A stretch of DNA of 7,273 nucleotides from Anaerolineales bacterium (GTDB lineage Bacteria; Chloroflexota; Anaerolineae; B4-G1; DUEL01). Made by a program: the position numbers and the translations under genes. The stretch covers positions 1-7,273 of the forward strand of contig DQUX01000105.1 of the NCBI GenBank assembly GCA_015662065.1, in the 5' to 3' direction. Below are positions 1 to 5,803 of the stretch, one piece after another. Each line of letters opens with the position of its first letter. The stretch's first letter is position 1. The notes under the pieces were generated by a model, which saw only the letters and a list, made by a program, of their open reading frames with translations, was not told where the DNA came from and did no database searches.

Positions 1-758
1 CCCATCAACTCGGTGAAGTAGAGAACCGGCACCTTTTCCTCCAGCGCCTGACGGGTATCCAGGTTGATCTGGCACATCCCGCAGGCACAGGCGATGAGGT
101 CCGCCCCGGCCTCCCGAGCCGCATCGGCCAGACGGGTGGAGAGGGCGATCACGACATCGGCCCGACTCAGCGCCAGGCTGGCCCCGCAGCAGTCGACCTT
201 GTACGACCAGTCCACCGGCTCCGCACCCAACGCCTCCACCACCCGGTCCATCCGCATCGGGTGCTCGGGGTCATCCCAGCCGGTCACTTCGGGCGGGCGA
301 ACCAGGACACAGCCGTAGTAGGAAACCACCCGGAGCCCTGCCAGCGGGCGGGTCGTCCGCTCACGAATCGCCTCCAACACCTCCGGCTCGCTCAGCACTT
401 CCAGCAGATGCCGGGTGTGGGGCCGACCGGTGTAGGTAAAATCGAGCAATCCCTCCATCTCCCGCCGCCAAGCCTCATCCTCCCGGAGCCGCCGGTCGGC
501 GGCGAGCACGTGCTGGTAGCAGGCTGGGCACGGGGCCACGATGTCCAGCCCTTCCTCCTGAGCCAGCGCCACGTTTCGGGCCGGGAGGCTGAGGGAGAGC
601 TCGTGGTTCAGGCTGTGGGCGGAGGAGGCCCCACAGCAGTTCCAGTCCTCCAGCTCCACCAGCTCAACGCCCAGCGCTTCGCACACGGCGTCGGTGGAGA
701 GGCCGAACTCCACTGCGGTGGTCCCAATGGTGCACCCGGGGTAGTAGGCGATCCTCAC
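1..758 (-). CDS. hdrB: HdrB-type CCG-domain protein, second copy (hdrB2), 3' end cut by window edge
   Basis: Subunit B of a heterodisulfide-reductase-like complex, the subunit that in methanogens carries two non-cubane [4Fe-4S] clusters and reduces a disulfide. The 252 visible residues contain both CCG modules: C9 (YYPGC), C41-C42-G43 (NCCGA) and C77xxC80 (CPAC); then C150 (YYGC), C190-C191-G192 (DCCGA) and C226xxC229. These cysteine positions equal those of hdrB1 in this window, so the two are collinear paralogues. An additional cysteine, C224, precedes the last pair (ACACGMC). The start is GTG, chosen because GTGA overlaps the TGA stop of hdrC2, because GGAGGTGGAG lies just upstream, and because the protein then begins RIAYYPGC as HdrB does. 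By comparison with hdrB1 about 30 C-terminal residues are missing beyond position 1. The substrate is unknown; it need not be CoM-S-S-CoB, since the genome looks bacterial. Confidence 0.93.
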   Translation of the reverse strand, partial: MRIAYYPGCTIGTTAVEFGLSTDAVCEALGVELVELEDWNCCGASSAHSLNHELSLSLPARNVALAQEEGLDIVAPCPACYQHVLAADRRLREDEAWRREMEGLLDFTYTGRPHTRHLLEVLSEPEVLEAIRERTTRPLAGLRVVSYYGCVLVRPPEVTGWDDPEHPMRMDRVVEALGAEPVDWSYKVDCCGASLALSRADVVIALSTRLADAAREAGADLIACACGMCQINLDTRQALEEKVPVLYFTELM

Positions 759-1327
759 GTCTCCACCTCCGTCGAAGAGCGGCGCTCGGCCTCTTTGTAC
801 AGCCGGCGCACCTGAGCCAGCCCCCGGACCCGCTCCGGCAGGTGGGTGATCTTCCCCTTGAGGAGCAGGGTCAACCCTACCCGTATATCGGCCAGCAGAT
901 CGCTGCCGAACGGACTGCGGAGCTTGTATTCCATCAGCATGGTCAGCTCATGCACCCGCCCCCACAGGCGGATGCTATCCAGGAAGGAGCGGTGGAGGGC
1001 GTAGACCGCCGGATCCGGGCTGTACCCCTCCTCCAGCGCCATATAGCGGAGCGTGTCGAACATCGGGGCCAGCCGGATCTGGTTGGGGCACCGGGTCCCG
1101 CAGGCCTCACAGCCCACACACAACCAGATGGCCGAACTGCTCAACACCACATCCCGCTGCCCCAACTGGATGAGACGGAGCACCTGGGCAGGCTTGTAGT
1201 CCATCGCATAAGCGACGGGACAGCCCGCGGTGCATTTCTGGCAGAAGTAGCAGCGGAGAACCGGCGCTCCGCTCCGCGTCTGCACCTCCCGACCGAACGT
1301 CAGGTCTAGCTCAAAGGCCGTCGCCAT
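755..1327 (-). CDS. hdrC: HdrC-type [4Fe-4S] electron-transfer protein, second copy (hdrC2)
   Basis: Soluble 190-residue iron-sulfur protein expected to relay electrons from HdrA to the HdrB encoded next. Two ferredoxin-type motifs are visible: C26-x2-C29-x2-C32-x3-C36-P and C70-x2-C73-x2-C76-x3-C80-P. Between them is the characteristic stretch with MDYKPAQVLRLIQLG and IWLCVGCEAC. A helical C-terminal region of about 110 residues follows, including FLDSIRLWGRVHEL, a length close to that of methanogen HdrC. The ATG has a good ribosome site (GGAGGT, five bases upstream) and follows the GNAT stop by 17 bases. Its stop overlaps the GTG of hdrB2 by four bases, implying coupled translation. It differs from hdrC1 in being about 56 residues longer. 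Family identity is clear; the specific physiological partner is inferred from gene order. Confidence 0.94.
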   Translation of the reverse strand: MATAFELDLTFGREVQTRSGAPVLRCYFCQKCTAGCPVAYAMDYKPAQVLRLIQLGQRDVVLSSSAIWLCVGCEACGTRCPNQIRLAPMFDTLRYMALEEGYSPDPAVYALHRSFLDSIRLWGRVHELTMLMEYKLRSPFGSDLLADIRVGLTLLLKGKITHLPERVRGLAQVRRLYKEAERRSSTEVET

Positions 1328-1344
1328 AGATACCTCCGCAGCCT

Positions 1345-1917
1345 TTAGAACTTGCCCGCGTTGTCCACCAGCCGCAGCACCAGGATCGCCATGTCCAGGG
1401 TCTCGCCGGTGCTGGTGATGAAGTAATCCCGCAGGGTCACCTCATGCTGGAAGCCCATATCCAGGAACCCCTGGATGACCTGGGGCTGGGTGGTGACGAT
1501 CTCGCCGTACAACTGCTGGAGTCCCACCCTCCTGGCGATCTCGATCAGGCTCTGCACCATCAGCGTCCCAATACCCTGCCGCCGGTATGCCTTATCCAGA
1601 AAGATGCGCACCCAGGCCAGGTGGCTGTGATAGTGCTCGCCGAAGTGGAGCGTGGCATCTCCCACCAGCTTGTCGCCTACCAGCGCGACCAGGGGGAAGA
1701 CCCGCCGGTAATCCAGGTTGTCCACCCAGCTCTCCACCACCCGGGCGTCTGCCGCATCACTGCGGAACCACTCCAGGTCCTCCCGAGACGCGCGGGCAAA
1801 CAGGTCCACCAGCGCCTGTTTGTCCCCCTTCTGCAGCGGGCGCAGCAACAGGCGAGAGCCGTCCACCAGCGTCTTCACCTTCCGGTAGCGCGCCAGTTGT
1901 TCCCACATATCCCCCAT
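1345..1917 (-). CDS. GNAT-family N-acetyltransferase located between hdrA and hdrC2
   Basis: Predicted acetyl-CoA-dependent N-acetyltransferase of 190 residues. The acetyl-CoA pyrophosphate-binding motif is visible as R112-R-Q-G-I-G117 followed by a helix (TLMVQSLIEIARR). It is preceded by a beta strand (HLAWVRIFLD) and a substrate-side hairpin (LVALVGDKLVGDATLHF). The N-terminal part (LLLRPLQKGDKQALVDLF, then SREDLEWF) resembles GNAT domains of the Pat/protein-lysine-acetyltransferase type, so a protein target is possible, but this is not provable here. ATG at 1917 is preferred for AAGGGGGG just upstream; an in-frame ATG three codons later (GGGGGAT upstream) is an alternative. It starts 25 bases after the hdrA stop and ends 17 bases before hdrC2, so it should share their transcript. 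Its role in an Hdr operon is unknown: regulation of a complex member or small-molecule acetylation are both open. Confidence 0.88.
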   Translation of the reverse strand: MGDMWEQLARYRKVKTLVDGSRLLLRPLQKGDKQALVDLFARASREDLEWFRSDAADARVVESWVDNLDYRRVFPLVALVGDKLVGDATLHFGEHYHSHLAWVRIFLDKAYRRQGIGTLMVQSLIEIARRVGLQQLYGEIVTTQPQVIQGFLDMGFQHEVTLRDYFITSTGETLDMAILVLRLVDNAGKF

Positions 1918-1942
1918 CTTTCCCCCCTTCTTCCAGGTGATT

Positions 1943-3688
1943 CTACGACGACATCTCCGTCAAGACGTCCGCCATCGCCAGCACCTGCCCTGGCTCCCAG
2001 TTGTGGATCCGGCTGGCCTTGTTGGGGCAGGCCACCACGCAGGCCCCACAGGTCTGGCAGAGAGCAGCGTTGACGGTGGCAATGCCGCGCACGGGGTGAA
2101 TCTCCCGGGCCTCGTAGGGGCAAACCGCCACACACGCGCCGCAGGCAGCACAGAGCTCTTCCACAACATAGGCGACCGTCGGCTCCTGAACCATCGCCTC
2201 CTGGGCAAACAACTGTAGGACCTTGGCGGCTGCGCCACCGGCCTGGGCCACCGCCTCCGGGATGTCCTTGGGCCCCTGCCCTGCCCCGGCCAGGAAGATG
2301 CCCGCCGTCAAGCTCTCCACCGGCCGCAGCTTGGGGTGGGCCTCGTTGTAGAAGCCATAGCCGTCGGTCTGGATGTGCAACGTCTGCGCCAGCGGGATCG
2401 CCCCCCGGCTGGGCAGCATCGCCGTCGCCAGCACCACCAGGTCCACCTCCACCTCCACCGGTCGGCCTGCCAGCGTGTCCGCTCCCCAGACCACCACCCG
2501 CCCCCCCCGGCGGAAGATCTTGCTCACCTTCCCCCGCAGGTAGAGCACGTCGTGCTGCTCCATCGCCCGCTGGACGTACTCGTCGTACCCCTTGCCGGCG
2601 GAGCGGATGTCGATGTAAAAGACGTAGGCCTGGCCCTCCGGTACCCGCTCCTTGAACATCATCGCCTGCTTGGCCACGTACATACAACAGACCTTGGAGC
2701 AGTAGGAGACCCCCCGCTCCGGGTCGCGGGAGCCGGCGCACTGGACGAAGACCACCTCCCGGGGCACGCGCCCGTCGGAGGGGCGACGGAGCTCCCCGCC
2801 GGGTCGCAGCATCTCCTCAAAGGCGAGGCCGTCGATCACGTCCGGCACCCGCCCACCGCCGTACTCCGGCAGCCGCTCCAGCGGGTAGGGGTCCCATCCC
2901 GTCGCCACCACGACCGCGCCCACCTCAAGGGTTTCAGGTTTCGGGGCTTCAGGCTTCAGGTTCGAGCCTGGAATCTGAACCCTGGAGCCTGAAACTTCCG
3001 CCTTAAAGTTGCCAACATACCCCTCCAGGCCGGTCACCTGCGCGTTCAGCAGCACCCGGATGTTGGGATGGTTCAGGACCCGCCCGACCCGCTGCTGGAG
3101 GAGGTCCGGCGCGGCCTCGAAGTTGAGGTAGGTGCCGGAGAGGCGGGCCATCTTCCCCCCCAGGTAGCCCTCCCGCTCGACGAGGACCACCGGGTAGCCG
3201 GCGCTGGCGATGCTTAGAGCCGCCTCCAGCCCGGCCACCCCCCCACCGATCACCAGCGCCCGTCGGGTGATGGGAAGCTCGAAGGGGACCAGATCCTCGT
3301 CTCGCCGCACCTTCTCCACCATCGTGCGGACGATCTCGATCGCCTTCTCGGTGGCCCGCTCCGGCTCCTCCTGATGGACCCAGGAGCACTGCTCCCGGAT
3401 GTTGGCGATCTCGCACCGATAGGGGTTGAGGCCCACCGCCGCCGCCGTCGCCCGGAAGGTCTTCTCGTGCATCCCCGGCGAGCAGGCAGCCACGATCACC
3501 CCGTCCAGACCGTGCTCGACAATCGCATCCTTTATCAATTGCTGGCCCGGGTCGGAGCACATATACTTATAGTCTGTGGCAAAGACCACGTGGGAATCCC
3601 GCCCCACCACCTCCGCCACCCGCTCCACGTCCACCGTGGCGGCGATGTTGATGCCGCAATGGCAAACGAACAGACCGATCCGGCTCAT
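1943..3688 (-). CDS. hdrA: HdrA-type FAD/iron-sulfur protein lacking the inserted ferredoxin domain
   Basis: Cytosolic flavoprotein core of the Hdr complex, 581 residues. Order of parts: (a) N-terminal domain, about 1-135, with VCHCG (C9, C11), YMCSDPGQ (C44), CSPGMHEKTF (C69), C92 and C101, expected to bind one cluster; (b) FAD-binding fold from about 143 (VIGGGVAGLEAA, then GGKMARL); (c) residues 232-253, an atypical repeat-encoded linker; (d) return of the flavin domain at about 254 (LEVGAVVVATGWDP), with the HdrA cysteine set C317-x12-C330-x3-C334-C335; (e) C-terminal ferredoxin domain with CAACGACVAVCP (from C513) and CQTCGACVVACP (from C544). The usual HdrA has a further two-cluster ferredoxin domain at the site of (c); it is absent, which explains the short length compared with roughly 650 residues. 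ATG overlaps the aminotransferase stop (ATGA) and has GGAGG four bases upstream. FAD-based electron transfer or bifurcation is the family role; the electron donor is not seen in the window. Confidence 0.95.
   Translation of the reverse strand: MSRIGLFVCHCGINIAATVDVERVAEVVGRDSHVVFATDYKYMCSDPGQQLIKDAIVEHGLDGVIVAACSPGMHEKTFRATAAAVGLNPYRCEIANIREQCSWVHQEEPERATEKAIEIVRTMVEKVRRDEDLVPFELPITRRALVIGGGVAGLEAALSIASAGYPVVLVEREGYLGGKMARLSGTYLNFEAAPDLLQQRVGRVLNHPNIRVLLNAQVTGLEGYVGNFKAEVSGSRVQIPGSNLKPEAPKPETLEVGAVVVATGWDPYPLERLPEYGGGRVPDVIDGLAFEEMLRPGGELRRPSDGRVPREVVFVQCAGSRDPERGVSYCSKVCCMYVAKQAMMFKERVPEGQAYVFYIDIRSAGKGYDEYVQRAMEQHDVLYLRGKVSKIFRRGGRVVVWGADTLAGRPVEVEVDLVVLATAMLPSRGAIPLAQTLHIQTDGYGFYNEAHPKLRPVESLTAGIFLAGAGQGPKDIPEAVAQAGGAAAKVLQLFAQEAMVQEPTVAYVVEELCAACGACVAVCPYEAREIHPVRGIATVNAALCQTCGACVVACPNKASRIHNWEPGQVLAMADVLTEMSS
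2931..2995. repeat. 65-bp inverted-repeat (hairpin) element inside hdrA
   Basis: This stretch is built from variants of TTTCAGG/CTTCAGG. Left arm 2946-2963 reads GCTTCAGGCTTCAGGTTC, and right arm 2977-2995 is its near-perfect reverse complement (GAACCCTGGAGCCTGAAAC, about 16 of 18 positions with one gap). The loop is 2964-2976. A further GTTTCAGG copy lies at 2931-2938. It encodes hdrA residues 232-253, rich in P, E, K and S, with no cysteine and no resemblance to HdrA sequence, while both flanks are normal HdrA. The style is that of a dispersed intergenic repeat that has become coding. Dispersal elsewhere in the genome is inferred and cannot be seen in this window. Confidence 0.8.
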
Positions 3689-4836
3689 TCAGCCTCCACC
3701 AGCTCGTCCACACTCACGGCAGGCAACGAGAGTCCCTCGTGCTCAAGGAACGCTTTTACACCGGAGAGGAGATCCACCAAATAGGGCCGAGTCGAAGCCT
3801 TGCCCATATGCCCCACCCGGAAGATCTTCCCCGTCAGCGGCCCGAGCCCCCCGGAGACGAGGATGCCGTGCTCGCGGGCCAGGTAGGCCATCAACGCGCC
3901 CACCTCGAACTCCGGCCGCATCCGCACCGCCGTGGCGATAGGGGCGGCGAAGCTCCTCTCCACCAGCATCTCCAAGCCCATCGCCCTCAACCCCCGGCGG
4001 ACCGTCTGGGCAGCTTCTCGGTAGCGGGCGAAGTGGGCTTCCAGGCCCTCCTTCAGAATCCGCTGGAGACTCATCCGCAGCGCCAGGATGTTGTTGGTAG
4101 GGAGGGTGACTGGGTAGGGGTGCCAGTCCGCCCAGTCGGTGGCGTACTGGCGCCAGGTCCACAGGCTCAGGTACCAACCGTGGGGCTGCCCCTCATTCCG
4201 GTCCACCCACTCCCAGGCCCGGGGCCCCACGGAGATGAGCGCGAGGGCGGGGGGACACTCCAGGCACTTGTTCGCCACCGTCACACAGACGTCTATCCCC
4301 CACTCATCCACCGGCAGGGAGACGCCCCCCAGGGAGGAGATCCCATCCACGATGATGGGTAGCCCCGCCTGATGCGTCACCTCCGCCAACTCCCGCAATG
4401 GGTTGAGGACGGTCGTGGAGGTCTCGTGGTGCACCACCACCACCGCCCGCGCCTCGGGCTCCTGGGCGAGGACCCGCCGCAGATCGTCGGGGTCCAGCGG
4501 ACGCCCCGGCGGGGCGGTGAAGGGAACAACCCGCAGGCCGTGGGAGGCGGCTATCACCCCCATCCGCTCCCCGAAGAACCCGTTGTCGCCGACAATCACC
4601 GTCTCCCCGCTCGCCAAGAGGCTGCCGAAGGCCATATCCAGCGCCGCCGACCCCGCTCCCGGCACCATAAAGAGATCGTTTTCGGTCTGGAAGACCTGCT
4701 TCAGGAGATCCAGCGTCTCCCGATAGATCTCCATCCATTCCGGGCCGTAGTGTCGGGGCGTGGGCTGGGCCATCGCCTCCAGCACCTCCTCATCCACCTC
4801 ACAAGGGCCGGGTATGAACAGTTTGTACCTTCGCAT
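3685..4836 (-). CDS. Class V PLP-dependent aminotransferase, alanine/serine-glyoxylate type
   Basis: Predicted pyridoxal-phosphate aminotransferase of 383 residues, fold type I, of the family that includes alanine-glyoxylate, serine-glyoxylate and ureidoglycine-glyoxylate aminotransferases. Visible features are the N-terminal FIPGPCEV, PRHYGPEW at about 27-34, the cofactor-phosphate segment GAGSAALDMA at 60-69, HHETSTTVLNP at 136-146, VDGISSLGG with D164, the Schiff-base lysine K190 in ANKCLECPP, and the C-terminal GLGPLTGKIFRVGHMG. The exact amino donor cannot be read; glyoxylate to glycine is the commonest chemistry. ATG at 4836 is chosen for GAGGTGG three bases upstream and because RRYKLFIPGP is the usual beginning. 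A TTG at 4848 that overlaps the hdrB1 stop is a weaker alternative. It lies 8 bases after hdrB1 and overlaps hdrA by four, so it is physically inside the Hdr operon, which is unexpected for an aminotransferase. Confidence 0.92.
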   Translation of the reverse strand: MRRYKLFIPGPCEVDEEVLEAMAQPTPRHYGPEWMEIYRETLDLLKQVFQTENDLFMVPGAGSAALDMAFGSLLASGETVIVGDNGFFGERMGVIAASHGLRVVPFTAPPGRPLDPDDLRRVLAQEPEARAVVVVHHETSTTVLNPLRELAEVTHQAGLPIIVDGISSLGGVSLPVDEWGIDVCVTVANKCLECPPALALISVGPRAWEWVDRNEGQPHGWYLSLWTWRQYATDWADWHPYPVTLPTNNILALRMSLQRILKEGLEAHFARYREAAQTVRRGLRAMGLEMLVERSFAAPIATAVRMRPEFEVGALMAYLAREHGILVSGGLGPLTGKIFRVGHMGKASTRPYLVDLLSGVKAFLEHEGLSLPAVSVDELVEAE

Positions 4837-4839
4837 ATT

Positions 4840-4846
4840 CCACCTC
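4840..4846 (-). promoter_or_regulatory. Ribosome-binding site choosing the aminotransferase start
   Basis: GAGGTGG on the minus strand, three bases before ATG at 4836 and overlapping the hdrB1 stop codon region. It supports the ATG start over the upstream TTG, which would place this site inside the coding sequence. Confidence 0.7.
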
Positions 4847-5699
4847 AATCTCGGAACAACGGCCTCGGGTCCACGTAATACTCCTCCAACCCCCAGTCCT
4901 CCTCAGGAAGCCCCAGCGCCACGGCCATCAACTGGGTGAAGTAGACCACCGGGATCTCCTCTCCACTGCGCCCGAACTCCGTCTCCCGCTGTGGATAATC
5001 CAGGTTAAACTGGCAGAGCGGGCAGGCGGTGACGATCACCTGCGCCCCGTGCTCCCGCGCCGAGGCCACAATGTCCCGCGACATCGTCTCGGAGATCTTC
5101 GGCTCCTTCACCGTGATATAGGAGCCACAGCACTCGACGTTGTAGGGAAAGTCCACCGGCTCCGCTCCTAGCGCTCGCAACAGGTCGTGGAGGATGGTGG
5201 GCGACTCCGGGTCGTCCAGACGGATCTCGTCGTAGGGACGCAGGAGGAGACAGCCGTAATAGGGCGCGGCTCGGAGCCCCTTCAGGGGCCGGGTCACCCG
5301 CTCGGCCAGCCCGTCCCAGCCCGGCTCATCCCGCAACAGCTCCAGCAGGTGAACCACCCGGACGCGGCCCTGGTACTCCTGCTCGGTGAACCAGTTGATG
5401 CGCTCCCGCATCTCCAGATCCCGCTCCAGGGTGGTCTGTGTCCGCTTCAGAACGTGATAACAGATAGCGCACAGGGCCGCCACTTGCTCCCCCGCCTGCT
5501 CCGCCTGATAGAGGACCCGCGTGGGGGCAATCAGGGCCAGGGAGTTATCCGTCGCCAGCGGGAAGGTCGCCCCACAACACTGCCACTCGGGCAACTCCAC
5601 CAGCTCCACCCCCAACGCCGCCGCCACCGCTCGCCCCGAGCGATCATACCCCCGGGCTTTCGTAGAAAGAGTGCATCCCGGATAATAGGAAACCCTCAT
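4845..5699 (-). CDS. hdrB: HdrB-type CCG-domain protein, first copy (hdrB1)
   Basis: Complete 284-residue HdrB, the probable disulfide-reducing or thiol-processing subunit of the Hdr-like complex. Two CCG modules are intact: C9 (YYPGC), C41-C42-G43 (QCCGA), C77xxC80 (CAIC); and C150 (YYGC), C190-C191-G192 (ECCGS), C226xxC229 (CPLC). In methanogen HdrB these sets ligate two non-cubane [4Fe-4S] clusters. The C-terminus has the usual VVYFTQLMAVALGL. ATG at 5699 is preferred because the product then starts MRVSYYPGC. A GTG at 5741 in the same frame would add 14 residues (ending GRWAK) translated from the tandem repeat, with no HdrB-like character. The gene lies in the same reading frame as hdrC1, with only the hdrC1 TAG and 34 sense codons of repeat between them. 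The aminotransferase begins 8 bases after its stop. Confidence 0.95.
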   Translation of the reverse strand: MRVSYYPGCTLSTKARGYDRSGRAVAAALGVELVELPEWQCCGATFPLATDNSLALIAPTRVLYQAEQAGEQVAALCAICYHVLKRTQTTLERDLEMRERINWFTEQEYQGRVRVVHLLELLRDEPGWDGLAERVTRPLKGLRAAPYYGCLLLRPYDEIRLDDPESPTILHDLLRALGAEPVDFPYNVECCGSYITVKEPKISETMSRDIVASAREHGAQVIVTACPLCQFNLDYPQRETEFGRSGEEIPVVYFTQLMAVALGLPEEDWGLEEYYVDPRPLFRD

Positions 5700-5705
5700 C
5701 TTTGC

Positions 5706-5711
5706 CCACCT
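5706..5711 (-). promoter_or_regulatory. Repeat-derived ribosome-binding site for hdrB1
   Basis: AGGTGG lies six bases before the hdrB1 ATG, within TAGGTAGGTGGGCAAAG, a degenerate continuation of the neighbouring 8-bp repeat (AAGTGGGC/AAGTAGGC). The best Shine-Dalgarno match therefore appears to have come from the repeat itself. Confidence 0.6.
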
Positions 5712-5715
5712 ACCT

Positions 5716-5803
5716 ACTTGCCCACTTGCCCACTTGCCCACTTGCCTACTTGCCCACTTGCCTACTTGCCTACTTGCCCACTTGCCTACTTGCCCACTTG
5801 CCT
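5716..5803. repeat. 8-bp tandem repeat, 11 exact-length copies, between hdrC1 and hdrB1
   Basis: Eleven contiguous copies of ACTTGCCY on the plus strand (GGGCAAGT or AGGCAAGT in the direction of transcription). The last base of each unit, from 5716 on, runs C C C T C T T C T C T. A partial unit (ACTTG) continues at 5804-5808 and degenerate copies run from about 5703 to 5715. The TAG stop of hdrC1 (5802-5804) is formed by the junction of two units. There are no spacers, so this is a minisatellite and not a CRISPR. Eight-base units mean that each gain or loss of a unit shifts the reading frame. Confidence 0.97.

Noticed and set aside
261..815. Plus-strand open frames opposite hdrB2 and hdrC2
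   Set aside because: Antisense to genes with strong cysteine motifs, low-complexity composition and no recognisable domain; the same reasoning applies to the plus-strand frames opposite hdrA, the aminotransferase, hdrB1 and folD.
1875..2741. Long minus-strand open frame overlapping hdrA in another frame
   Set aside because: Glycine/arginine-rich product without motifs; hdrA in the overlapping frame has unmistakable family motifs. It is a GC-rich shadow frame.
4837..4848. TTG start for the aminotransferase at 4848, overlapping the hdrB1 stop
   Set aside because: Rare start without a separate ribosome site; the ATG at 4836 follows GAGGTGG and gives the usual N-terminus of the family.
5700..5741. 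Upstream GTG start for hdrB1 at 5741
   Set aside because: It would add 14 residues translated from the 8-bp repeat; the ATG at 5699 gives the canonical HdrB N-terminus and has AGGTGG at proper spacing.
5716..5803. CRISPR array
   Set aside because: Units are 8 bp and contiguous, with no spacers; it is a simple tandem repeat.
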